In this document: one piece after another, positions 1-5,344 of the stretch
How the letters are laid out: every line of letters begins with the position of its first letter
Numbering within the stretch: position 1 is the first letter of the stretch
DNA from: Bryobacterales bacterium
GTDB lineage: Bacteria; Acidobacteriota; Terriglobia; Bryobacterales; Bryobacteraceae
Length of the DNA stretch: 5,344 bases
NCBI GenBank assembly: GCA_003517725.1
Contig: DOZZ01000064.1
Coordinates: 32,993 to 38,336, forward strand
Reading direction: 5' to 3'
The notes under the pieces: model-generated
Database searches by the model: none
Told to the model about the DNA's origin: nothing
The model's input: the letters and a program-made list of their open reading frames with translations, nothing else
Translations under genes and position numbers: made by a program

Positions 1-1218
1 GTCGAAATCATCTCGGGGCAGGAAGAGGCGCGCCTGATTCACCTGGGCGTCCAGAGCCGCTGGCCGCAAGACGCCAAGCGCGTGCTCATGATCGACATCG
101 GCGGGGGCAGCGCCGAGATCATCCTAAGCCAGGATCGCCACGTGGAACTGGCCTTCTCAAAGCAGCTCGGCGCGCTGCGCCTGAACGAACTGTTTCTGCG
201 CGGCGACCCGCCGAAGCTCACCGAACTGCACCGCCTGGAAGAGTACATCGACGAGCGCATTGCCTCAGCGGCGCGCCGCATCGTGCGTAACGGCGACGCC
301 ATCGACCGCGCCATCGGCACCTCCGCCACTGCCTCGGCCGTGGTGTGCGCCGTCAACAATGTGCCGCGCTCGCGCCGCGACGAAGCCGACCGCATGCGCG
401 CGCCCACTTCGCAGATCCGCCGGTGGTACCAGGACATCGCGCGCCGCGACCTCTCCGCGCGCCAGAAGATGACCGGCATCGGTCCGCGCCGCGCCGAAAT
501 TATCGTGCCCGGCGCCGCCGTGCTGCTGCGCATCCTCGAAAGCCTGAAGCTGCCGGCACTGCACTATTCGGCGGCCGGCGTGCGCGACGGCATTATCGCC
601 GACCTGGCCGCCCGCGGCGCCGGACGCGACGCGCTGCGCCTCAACCCCGAACAGCGGGAAGTGGTGGAAGAGCTGGCCGGCCGCTACGCCGTTTCCCTGC
701 CCCACGGCAAGCAAGTGGCGCGTCTGGCGGCCGAGTTGTTCGAAGCGCTGGACACGCTGCACAAGCTTCCGCGCAATTACTGCGGCCTGCTCGAAGCCGC
801 CGCGTACCTGCACGATATCGGGCACTACGTCAGCGACACGCGCCACCACAAGCACTCATACTACCTGGTGGCCAACTCCGAACTACCCGGCTTTGACCAG
901 CGCGAGCGCGAGATCCTGGCGAACCTATGCCGCTACCATCGCAAAGCGGCGCCGGTGCCCGAGCATTCGAACCTGCAGCCGCTCGATCCCGAAGGCCGCC
1001 GCGCCGTAACACTGCTGGCGCCCATCCTGCGCCTGGCCGACAGCGCCGACCGCAACCAGGACCAGCGCGTCACGGGCATGCAGTGCACCCTGCGCAACAG
1101 CGAGCTGAGCATCCAACTCGAATCGAAGCAGGATCTCGACCTGGAAGTATGGGCCATGGAACGCGTCGGCGACTTCTTCCGCCATGTCTATTCGCGCGGG
1201 CTGGCGGTCACGCGCTAA
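1..1218 (+). CDS. Ppx/GppA family phosphatase with C-terminal HD-type domain, 5'-partial
   Basis: This is the C-terminal 405 residues of an exopolyphosphatase / guanosine pentaphosphatase, a cytoplasmic enzyme that releases phosphate from polyphosphate or converts pppGpp to ppGpp. The frame is open to the left edge, and its first residues already match the family (SGQEEARL at about 5-12, containing the glutamates of the active-site region), so the ATG at 82 is internal and roughly the first 115-130 residues are missing. Visible motifs: the phosphate-binding loop DIGGGSAE (32-39) of the ASKHA fold, IGTSAT (105-110), and the GIGPRRAEIIVPGA region (159-172). An HD-like helical domain follows: H235, LHDIGHY (270-276, H271-D272), the HHKHSYYL cluster (282-289) and LRLADSADR (343-351). 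These are the residues expected of an HD domain, so metal binding looks intact. The family is certain; the choice between Ppx and GppA activity cannot be made from this fragment. The spacer to the next gene is 117 bp, so co-transcription is possible but unproven. Confidence 0.93.
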   Translation, partial: VEIISGQEEARLIHLGVQSRWPQDAKRVLMIDIGGGSAEIILSQDRHVELAFSKQLGALRLNELFLRGDPPKLTELHRLEEYIDERIASAARRIVRNGDAIDRAIGTSATASAVVCAVNNVPRSRRDEADRMRAPTSQIRRWYQDIARRDLSARQKMTGIGPRRAEIIVPGAAVLLRILESLKLPALHYSAAGVRDGIIADLAARGAGRDALRLNPEQREVVEELAGRYAVSLPHGKQVARLAAELFEALDTLHKLPRNYCGLLEAAAYLHDIGHYVSDTRHHKHSYYLVANSELPGFDQREREILANLCRYHRKAAPVPEHSNLQPLDPEGRRAVTLLAPILRLADSADRNQDQRVTGMQCTLRNSELSIQLESKQDLDLEVWAMERVGDFFRHVYSRGLAVTR

Positions 1219-1228
1219 CACGAGCAAG

Positions 1229-1268
1229 CTCCGTGTGGCGCAGGTCATCACCTTCCGTGGCCTCCGTG
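1229..1268. repeat. Three TCCGTG words in spacer (possible decayed short repeat)
   Basis: CTCCGTG occurs at 1229-1235 and 1262-1268, with TTCCGTG at 1253-1259, all in the same orientation within 40 bp just after the phosphatase stop. The two right-hand copies are almost adjacent. The words resemble the short CCGTG/CACGG-type direct repeats often seen between genes in GC-rich soil bacteria. Three six-base matches could be chance. Confidence 0.25.
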
Positions 1269-1322
1269 ACGCCACCCACAATCCCCGCGGCGCCGCGAAA
1301 CATTACCGCGTACCTCGCCCGC

Positions 1323-1328
1323 TAAGAT
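1323..1328 (+). promoter_or_regulatory. Possible -10 box (TAAGAT) close to the NDH-2 start
   Basis: TAAGAT lies seven bases before the GTG start at 1336 in a spacer that has no recognisable Shine-Dalgarno sequence. A -10 hexamer this close to the start is what a leaderless transcript would need. I see no convincing -35 element 16-18 bp upstream. This is an inference from spacing and composition only. Confidence 0.3.
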
Positions 1329-1335
1329 TGAATCT

Positions 1336-2601
1336 GTGCCACGCATCGTCATCATCGGCGCCGGGTTCGGCGGACTCAACGCAGCCAAAGGCCTGGCCGA
1401 CGCCGATGCCGAGATCACGGTCATCGACCGCCGCAATTTCCATCTGTTCCAGCCGCTGCTGTACCAGGTCGCGACCGGCGCGTTATCCCCCGGCGAAATC
1501 GCCTCGCCCGTGCGCAACGTGCTGCATCGCCAGAAAAATACGCGCGTGCTGATGGCCGACGTCACCGATATCGACCCCGCGAACAAGCGCCTGTTGTTTC
1601 AGGACGGCGGCGCCTGTCAATACGACATGCTGGTGATCGCGGCCGGTTCCACGCACCATTACTTCGGCCATCCCGAGTGGGCCCAATGCGCGCCCGGCCT
1701 GAAGAGCATTGAAGACGCCACCGAGATCCGGCGCCGCATCCTGACCGCTTTCGAGCACGCCGAGCGCGAAGACGACCCGGTCGCGCGCAAAGCCTGGATG
1801 ACATTCCTGATCGTCGGCGGCGGCCCCACCGGCGTGGAACTGGCGGGCGCTCTGGCCGAGGTGGCCAACGACACGCTGCGCCACGACTTTCGGCGCATCA
1901 ACCCGCGCGAATCGCAGATCCTGCTGATCGAGGGCTCCGATCGCCTGCTGCCGCCCTTCGACCCCAAACTCTCGGCGGGCGCCGCGCAAGCACTGGCCGC
2001 CAAGGGCGTCATGGTGCACACCCACAGTACGGTGACGGAGCTGGACGCCGAAGGCGCCGAAGTGAAATTTCCGGACCGCACCGAGCGCATCGCGACCAAG
2101 ACCATCATCTGGGCCGCCGGCGTGCACGCCGCCACGCTGTCCTCCGTGATCGCCACGCGTTTTGCGGTGACACCAGACAAGGCCGGGCGGATTCCGGTGG
2201 AGGCCGATTTGACCGTCGCGGGCCACCCCGACGTCTTCGTCATCGGCGACATGGCGGTCTTCCTGCAAGACGGCAAGCCCGTGCCGGGCGTTGCGCCGGT
2301 GGCCATCCAGCAAGGCAGTTACGTGGCCGGTGCCATTCGCCAAAAATTACGCAATCAGATGCCAAAGCCCTTCCGCTATTGGGACACAGGCAGTCTCGCG
2401 ACCATCGGGCGCGGCTCGGCGGTAGCGCAAATCGGCAAGCTGCGCTTCTCCGGCCCGGTGGCGTGGCTGGCGTGGCTGTTCATTCATCTGATGTATCTGG
2501 TGGGCTTTGAAAACCGCGTGATCGTGCTGCTGGAGTGGGCCTTTAATTACTTCACGCATAACCGGAGCGCGCGGCTGATCACCGGAGTGAAAGAAGGTTG
2601 A
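1336..2601 (+). CDS. ndh: Type II NADH:quinone oxidoreductase (NDH-2)
   Basis: This is a complete 421-residue FAD-dependent NADH dehydrogenase, a monotopic enzyme on the inner face of the cytoplasmic membrane that passes electrons from NADH to quinone without pumping protons. Domains in order: the FAD dinucleotide fold at the very N-terminus with GAGFGG (8-13); the DRRNFHLFQPLLYQVATG segment (31-48), highly typical of NDH-2; a second Rossmann motif GGGPTG (161-166) for NADH, followed by VELAGALAE; IIWAAGV (257-263); VIGD (302-305), which contacts FAD; and PVAIQQG (321-327), equivalent to the quinone-site AQ-x-x-x-Q motif. The C-terminus (about 375-411) is hydrophobic and aromatic (WLAWLFIHLMYLVGF), matching the membrane-anchoring helices of the family. 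Length fits the usual 400-450 residues. The GTG start is chosen because the nucleotide-binding strand begins at residue 3, leaving no room for a later start. No Shine-Dalgarno is visible. It is a single gene, not adjacent to other respiratory genes. Confidence 0.95.
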   Translation: MPRIVIIGAGFGGLNAAKGLADADAEITVIDRRNFHLFQPLLYQVATGALSPGEIASPVRNVLHRQKNTRVLMADVTDIDPANKRLLFQDGGACQYDMLVIAAGSTHHYFGHPEWAQCAPGLKSIEDATEIRRRILTAFEHAEREDDPVARKAWMTFLIVGGGPTGVELAGALAEVANDTLRHDFRRINPRESQILLIEGSDRLLPPFDPKLSAGAAQALAAKGVMVHTHSTVTELDAEGAEVKFPDRTERIATKTIIWAAGVHAATLSSVIATRFAVTPDKAGRIPVEADLTVAGHPDVFVIGDMAVFLQDGKPVPGVAPVAIQQGSYVAGAIRQKLRNQMPKPFRYWDTGSLATIGRGSAVAQIGKLRFSGPVAWLAWLFIHLMYLVGFENRVIVLLEWAFNYFTHNRSARLITGVKEG

Positions 2602-2620
2602 GAGGGTTCTCTGTCGGTAC

Positions 2621-2731
2621 GTGGGGCGGGCGTTCAGCCTGCGGAGGGCTTTCAGCCCGACTGCACAGTATGGCGCAGCTGGCCGCCTTTGCGTGTGTTC
2701 TTGAGGATTGTCGGGCTAAAGCGCGCCCCAC
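2621..2731. repeat. Imperfect intergenic inverted repeat (REP/MITE-like)
   Basis: The left arm (2621-2661) begins GTGGGGCG and ends AGCCCGAC; the right arm (2710-2731) is GTCGGGCT...CGCCCCAC. Reverse-complemented, the 22-base right arm matches the two ends of the 41-base left arm: GTGGGGCG, then GCTTTAGCCCGAC against GCTTTCAGCCCGAC. The left arm carries about 18 extra bases in which a related unit is repeated (GGCGTTCAGCCTG at 2629-2641 beside GGCTTTCAGCCCG at 2647-2659). A 48-base centre separates the arms, and a run of nine A (2732-2740) follows directly. No open frame of note lies inside. It sits 19 bases after the NDH-2 stop. Palindromic GGGGCG...CAGCC units between genes are reminiscent of dispersed elements in Solibacter-like genomes (inference). 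A transcript could fold into a long hairpin, but no U-run follows on either strand. Confidence 0.6.
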
Positions 2732-2793
2732 AAAAAAAAACAGATCACGGCGGGCCAGTATTTTTCATGAACTGGCTTGGGCCGCAGACCCCT

Positions 2794-2827
2794 GACTGGC
2801 AGTCCAAGCGCTCGGCCGGGATATACT
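2794..2827 (+). promoter_or_regulatory. Candidate promoter region of the acetyltransferase gene
   Basis: TATACT at 2822-2827 is a good -10 hexamer in AT-enriched sequence, 35 bases before the ATG at 2863. This would give a leader of about 30 bases containing the Shine-Dalgarno site. No good -35 exists at 16-18 bp; the nearest, CTGGCA (2796-2801), leaves a 20-bp spacer. A perfect 11-base palindrome, GACTGGCAGTC (2794-2804), overlaps the -35 position and could be a small operator half-site pair, but its shortness makes chance likely. Confidence 0.4.
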
Positions 2828-2847
2828 GATCCTAAAATTTTCCTGTT

Positions 2848-2854
2848 GGAGGAG
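2848..2854 (+). promoter_or_regulatory. Shine-Dalgarno site GGAGGAG for the acetyltransferase
   Basis: GGAGGAG ends eight bases before the ATG at 2863, an ideal spacing. It leaves only two bases before the in-frame TTG at 2857. It therefore decides the start in favour of the ATG. It is the only strong ribosome-binding site in the window. Confidence 0.8.
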
Positions 2855-2862
2855 CCTTGCTC

Positions 2863-3738
2863 ATGTCCAGCCCAGCTCACACTTCAGCCGTGCACATTCG
2901 CCGCGCCACGCCTGGCGATGCCGAAACCTGCGGCCGCATTTGCTACCAGGCGTTCGCCGCAATCAACCGAAGCCATAACTTCCCGCCTGATTTCCCGTCG
3001 GCCGAAGTTGCCACCGGTCTGCTGACAATGCTGTTTTCTCATCCGGGCTTCTACTGCGTGGTGGCCGAATTAGACGGCCGTATTGTGGGCAGCAACGGTC
3101 TGGATGAGCGCTCCATCATCGCCGGCGTCGGCCCCATCACGGTGGACCCTGACGTTCAGAATCGCGGCATCGGCCGCATGCTGATGCAAAGTGTGTTGGA
3201 CCGCGGGCGGGAGCGCGGGTTCGCCGGCGTGCGGCTGTTGCAGGCGGCGTTTCACAACCGCTCGCTGTCGCTCTACACCAAACTCGGCTTCGACCCGCGA
3301 GAGCCGATGTCCGTGATGCAGGCGCCGCCGCGCCTAACCTTTGAGGGCTGCCAGGTGCGCGCGGCCACGGCGGAAGACGTGGAGGAGGCCAGCCGTCTTT
3401 GCGAACGCGTGCATGGCCACAACCGCGCCGGCGAACTGCGCGATGGCATCGGCCAGGGCTCGGCACTAGTCGTCTCGCGGCATGGCCGCATCACCGGCTA
3501 CGCGTCCGGCTTCGGTTACTTCAGGCACGCCGTGGGTGAATCCAACCTCGATGTGAAGGCCTTGCTCGGAGCCGCCGAAGGTATCAGCGGACCCGGCATC
3601 ATCGTCCCGACGCGCAACGCGGACTTATTCCGGTGGTGCCTTGAAAACGGCATGCGCGTGCTGTATCCCATGACGCTCATGACCATGGGTCTGTACAATG
3701 AGCCGGCGGGCGCGTACCTGCCGTCCGTGCTGTATTAA
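2863..3738 (+). CDS. Two-domain GNAT acetyltransferase
   Basis: This 291-residue cytoplasmic protein is predicted to transfer an acyl group from acyl-CoA to an amine; the substrate is unknown. Residues about 11-150 form a classical GNAT domain: IRRATPGDAE (12-21) is the first strand and helix, VAELDGRIVGSN (67-78) the central strands, ITVDPDVQNRGIG (92-104) motif A with the CoA-binding Q-x-x-G-x-G loop (99-104), and LYTKLGF (137-143) motif B with the conserved tyrosine (Y138). From about 163 a second acetyltransferase-like fold begins (CQVRAATAEDVEEA, the same strand-helix opening). It ends in PTRNADLFRWCLENGMRVL (249-267) and MTMGLYNEPAGAYLPSVLY (273-291), characteristic of the YitH-type C-terminal domain (Acetyltransf_18, recalled from memory). 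That second half lacks a Q-x-x-G-x-G loop and probably does not bind CoA in the classical way. The start is fixed by the ribosome site at 2848-2854. The alkyl/aryl hydrolase gene follows 25 bp later on the same strand. Confidence 0.88.
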   Translation: MSSPAHTSAVHIRRATPGDAETCGRICYQAFAAINRSHNFPPDFPSAEVATGLLTMLFSHPGFYCVVAELDGRIVGSNGLDERSIIAGVGPITVDPDVQNRGIGRMLMQSVLDRGRERGFAGVRLLQAAFHNRSLSLYTKLGFDPREPMSVMQAPPRLTFEGCQVRAATAEDVEEASRLCERVHGHNRAGELRDGIGQGSALVVSRHGRITGYASGFGYFRHAVGESNLDVKALLGAAEGISGPGIIVPTRNADLFRWCLENGMRVLYPMTLMTMGLYNEPAGAYLPSVLY

Positions 3739-3763
3739 TGCCGAAATGCCCCACAACCGTCTA

Positions 3764-4675
3764 ATGCGCCGCAGGCCCGGTGTTCGGCTTCTGCGGTGCG
3801 CGATTATCGTCGCCGGCCTGGTAAGTTGCGGGTCCCTCGCGTCAGCTCAGCAGGAAGTAATCCGACTGTGGGCCGGACCCGCACCCGGCTCCGAGAACTG
3901 GAAACAGAAGGAAGTGGATTTTATCGATCCCCGGTCTGGCGGGGAGACGATCCGAAACGTGGTTGAGCCCACCCTCACCGTCTCTCTACCGGCTAAGTTA
4001 GCTGCTAACAGAACCGCGATTATCGTATGTCCCGGAGGCGCATTTCAGGTGCTTTCATGGCAGAAGGAAGGCATGGAAATCGCCTCGTGGCTAAATCAGC
4101 AGGGTGTAGCGGCCTTCGTCCTTAAATACCGGCTGGCCGACACCGGCGCGACGGACGCCGAGTTCCGGTCCATCATGGGAACCGTTTTCAGGAAGCTCGT
4201 AGCAGATTCCGCCCAGGAAGTCGCGGCGCTAGCTCCTGAGGCTGCCCTGGCAGCGGCGGACGGACGGCGAGCCATCCAGCTGGTAAGAGAAAACGCCGCT
4301 AAATGGGGAATCGCTCCGGATCGAATCGGTATCCTCGGTTTTTCCGCGGGCGCGGCGGTCGCCATGGACGCAGGCACACAAAATGAGCTCGTCTCGAAAC
4401 CCAATTTCGTGGCGTCAATCTATGGACCGTCACTCCGATCTTCGCGCGTTCCAGGGGATGCCCCACCGATCTTCATAGCGTGCGCATCCGACGACCACAT
4501 CTTACCCGTGAGTGGCAATCTGGAAGTATACTCGGCCTGGAAAACAGCCGGGCGATCAGCCGAAATTCACATTTACAACAAGGGCGGCCACGGCTTCGGA
4601 ATGCGCAAACGCGGTTTTGCAGCCGACCACTGGATTGACCAGTTTCACGATTGGCTTGCGGACCAGGGGTTCTAG
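3764..4675 (+). CDS. Exported alpha/beta hydrolase, acetyl-xylan-esterase / BD-FAE type
   Basis: A 303-residue serine hydrolase, probably a carbohydrate esterase removing acetyl or feruloyl groups outside the cytoplasm. The export signal is at the N-terminus: MRRRPGVRLLR (1-11), a hydrophobic core (12-20), then either signal peptidase I cleavage after ASA (26-28) or a lipobox-like LVSC (19-22) with C22. The opening VIRLWAGPAPGSEN (32-45) is typical of this esterase group. The oxyanion-hole segment is CPGGAF (89-94); KYRL (121-124) follows; AIQLVRENAAKWGIAPDRIGI (170-190) precedes the nucleophile elbow GFSAG (192-196, Ser194). ASDDHILPV gives Asp244 and GGHGFG gives His276, so the Ser-Asp-His triad is complete. 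In-frame starts at 3698 and 3746 also exist; 3698 lies inside the acetyltransferase and would bury the signal peptide behind 22 extra residues. The 3764 ATG gives the best signal, and 3746 (six residues longer) is possible. No clear ribosome site. Codons such as TTA and AGA and frequent A/T third positions set it apart from neighbouring genes, which may mean recent acquisition. Confidence 0.85.
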   Translation: MRRRPGVRLLRCAIIVAGLVSCGSLASAQQEVIRLWAGPAPGSENWKQKEVDFIDPRSGGETIRNVVEPTLTVSLPAKLAANRTAIIVCPGGAFQVLSWQKEGMEIASWLNQQGVAAFVLKYRLADTGATDAEFRSIMGTVFRKLVADSAQEVAALAPEAALAAADGRRAIQLVRENAAKWGIAPDRIGILGFSAGAAVAMDAGTQNELVSKPNFVASIYGPSLRSSRVPGDAPPIFIACASDDHILPVSGNLEVYSAWKTAGRSAEIHIYNKGGHGFGMRKRGFAADHWIDQFHDWLADQGF

Positions 4676-4703
4676 GGGGCAGCAGGTTTCACGCGTCATG
4701 CGA

Positions 4704-4726
4704 GGCCGGGATGCCACAGGCCGGCC
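4704..4726. terminator. Weak GC hairpin between convergent genes
   Basis: GGCCGG (4704-4709) pairs with CCGGCC (4721-4726) around an 11-base loop, in the 84-bp gap between the hydrolase stop and the aldo/keto reductase stop. The position suits a shared terminator for convergent genes. No T-run follows on either strand, so an intrinsic terminator is not supported by sequence alone. Confidence 0.22.
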
Positions 4727-4759
4727 GTTCAGTAATCTAATGTCATGGAGCTGATCGCT

Positions 4760-5344
4760 TCACACCCTGAACACTGGTTCCAGCGTACCGATGGCCGTTT
4801 TGAAACTGGCCAGTTCGGAGGTGCTCAGCGCCGGCAGCGGCGCGGACGCCAGGTCCATGGCCAGGTCGAAGATGCGTTCGTCGCCCGGGGGCAGCGCCGC
4901 GGTGACTTCCTGGTTCAGCGTGAAGCGCAGCGCCAGGCGGGCCATGTCGCGGTCGTCGATGGGTTGGTACCAGCACTTCGGATACTTGCGCCCGCTTTCG
5001 GGCAGCGCGGCGGGCCACTTGCCGAACGCCAGCGCCTTGAGCGCCATGCGGGCCATGCCCTTGGACTTGGCTTTGGCCAGGATTTGCGGGCCGAAGCCGC
5101 CGTTTTCCCACGCGTTCGCATTCACCGGAAAGAGCACGCTGTCCAGGTCGAGCGCATCCATCAAGCGCAGAGCCGAAGGGGCATGATGGGCAGAAAATCC
5201 GAGGTGCCGAATCTTGCCCTCTTTTTTGGCTGCTAGGAACGTTTCGGCCGCGCCGCCGGGGGCGAGGATCCGGTCGACATCCTGCATCGAGCTGACGGCG
5301 TGAAATTGATAGAGGTCCACGTGGTCGGTGTGGAAGCGCTGTAA
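4760..5344 (-). CDS. Aldo/keto reductase, C-terminal part (5'-partial)
   Basis: The minus strand encodes 194 residues of an NAD(P)H-dependent oxidoreductase with the TIM-barrel fold, reducing aldehydes or ketones or running the reverse reaction; the substrate is unknown. The frame is open to the right window edge. The first residues LQRFHTDHVDLYQFHAV contain the family's DLYQFH strand, whose histidine (residue 15 here) belongs to the catalytic Asp-Tyr-Lys-His tetrad. The other three residues would be in the missing N-terminal half, so the GTG at 5318-5320 is not a start. Next come GKIRHLGFSAH (43-53), the segment containing KSKGMARMALKALAFG where many family members have a G-x-L-x-x-KP-like strand, KYPKCWYQPIDDRDMARLALRFTL (about 119-142), and TAALPPGDERIF, where the NADP phosphate-binding loop is expected. 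The KYPKCWYQP type is common in Acidobacteria, Planctomycetes and Verrucomicrobia (recalled, not searched). The C-terminus looks natural. It converges on the hydrolase. Confidence 0.9.
   Translation of the reverse strand, partial: LQRFHTDHVDLYQFHAVSSMQDVDRILAPGGAAETFLAAKKEGKIRHLGFSAHHAPSALRLMDALDLDSVLFPVNANAWENGGFGPQILAKAKSKGMARMALKALAFGKWPAALPESGRKYPKCWYQPIDDRDMARLALRFTLNQEVTAALPPGDERIFDLAMDLASAPLPALSTSELASFKTAIGTLEPVFRV

Noticed and set aside
82..84. ATG at 82 as the phosphatase start
   Set aside because: The same frame runs to the left edge and encodes the conserved SGQEEARL segment before this ATG. A start here would remove the N-terminal half of the catalytic fold.
39..896. Minus- and plus-strand frames of 160-196 codons inside the phosphatase gene
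   Set aside because: Their translations are low-complexity Arg/Ala/Ser-rich, match no family, and overlap a well-supported Ppx/GppA frame.
1483..2343. Long minus-strand open frame (286 codons) opposite NDH-2
   Set aside because: It is fully covered by a complete NDH-2 with all family motifs. Its translation is rich in His, Gly, Arg and Ala, as expected of an antisense shadow in GC-rich DNA.
2621..2740. Inverted repeat plus A-run as an intrinsic terminator
   Set aside because: The run after the right arm is A on the plus strand, and no T-run follows the hairpin in either reading direction.
2598..2795. 65-codon plus-strand frame overlapping the NDH-2 stop
   Set aside because: It reads through the inverted repeat and the A-run, has no ribosome-binding site, and shows no recognisable protein features.
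2857..2859. TTG at 2857 as the acetyltransferase start
   Set aside because: It lies only two bases after the GGAGGAG site. The ATG at 2863 has ideal spacing.
3698..3700. ATG at 3698 as the hydrolase start
   Set aside because: It lies inside the acetyltransferase tail and would put 22 residues, including a CCIN stretch, ahead of the RRR-initiated signal peptide.
4743..5236. Plus-strand and other minus-strand frames over the aldo/keto reductase
   Set aside because: They are shadows of a frame carrying clear aldo/keto reductase segments (DLYQFH, HLGFSAH, KYPKCWYQP).
1..5344. A novel defence, biosynthetic or mobile system across the window
   Set aside because: The five genes belong to well-known, unrelated families with normal-looking active-site motifs, in separate transcription contexts. 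Nothing links them into a system.

Overview
The window reads as a stretch of GC-rich bacterial chromosome with five protein-coding genes, two of them cut by the window edges. I see no tRNA, rRNA, CRISPR array, transposase or phage gene. Gene content, strong third-position G/C bias, and a short imperfect palindromic repeat between genes (see 2621-2731) suggest an Acidobacteriota genome, possibly Solibacter/Bryobacter-like. That placement is an inference from general familiarity and was not tested by any search.

Layout from left to right. (1) 1-1218, plus strand: the C-terminal ~405 residues of a Ppx/GppA-family phosphatase (polyphosphate or pppGpp phosphohydrolase) carrying an HD-type helical domain. 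(2) 1219-1335: a short spacer with three TCCGTG words and a possible -10 box close to the next start. (3) 1336-2601, plus: a complete type II NADH:quinone oxidoreductase (NDH-2). (4) 2602-2862: a 261-bp gap holding the imperfect inverted repeat, a run of nine A, and then a plausible promoter and a strong Shine-Dalgarno site. (5) 2863-3738, plus: a 291-residue acetyltransferase with an N-terminal GNAT domain and a second C-terminal acetyltransferase-like domain. (6) 3764-4675, plus: an exported alpha/beta hydrolase of the acetyl-xylan-esterase/BD-FAE type, 25 bp behind the acetyltransferase and differing from its neighbours in codon use. (7) 4676-4759: a convergent spacer with a weak GC hairpin. 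(8) 4760-5344, minus: the C-terminal part of an aldo/keto reductase whose N-terminal half lies beyond the right edge.

The genes do not form an obvious single pathway. The phosphatase and NDH-2 are housekeeping functions (phosphate/stringent-response metabolism and the respiratory chain). The acetyltransferase and hydrolase may be co-transcribed because they are so close, but their functions give no clear link. The hydrolase and the aldo/keto reductase converge. I found no convincing undescribed multi-gene system. The most noteworthy items are the intergenic inverted repeat, the chained TAATG junctions around an eight-codon reading frame between acetyltransferase and hydrolase, and the ambiguous export signal and atypical codon use of the hydrolase.
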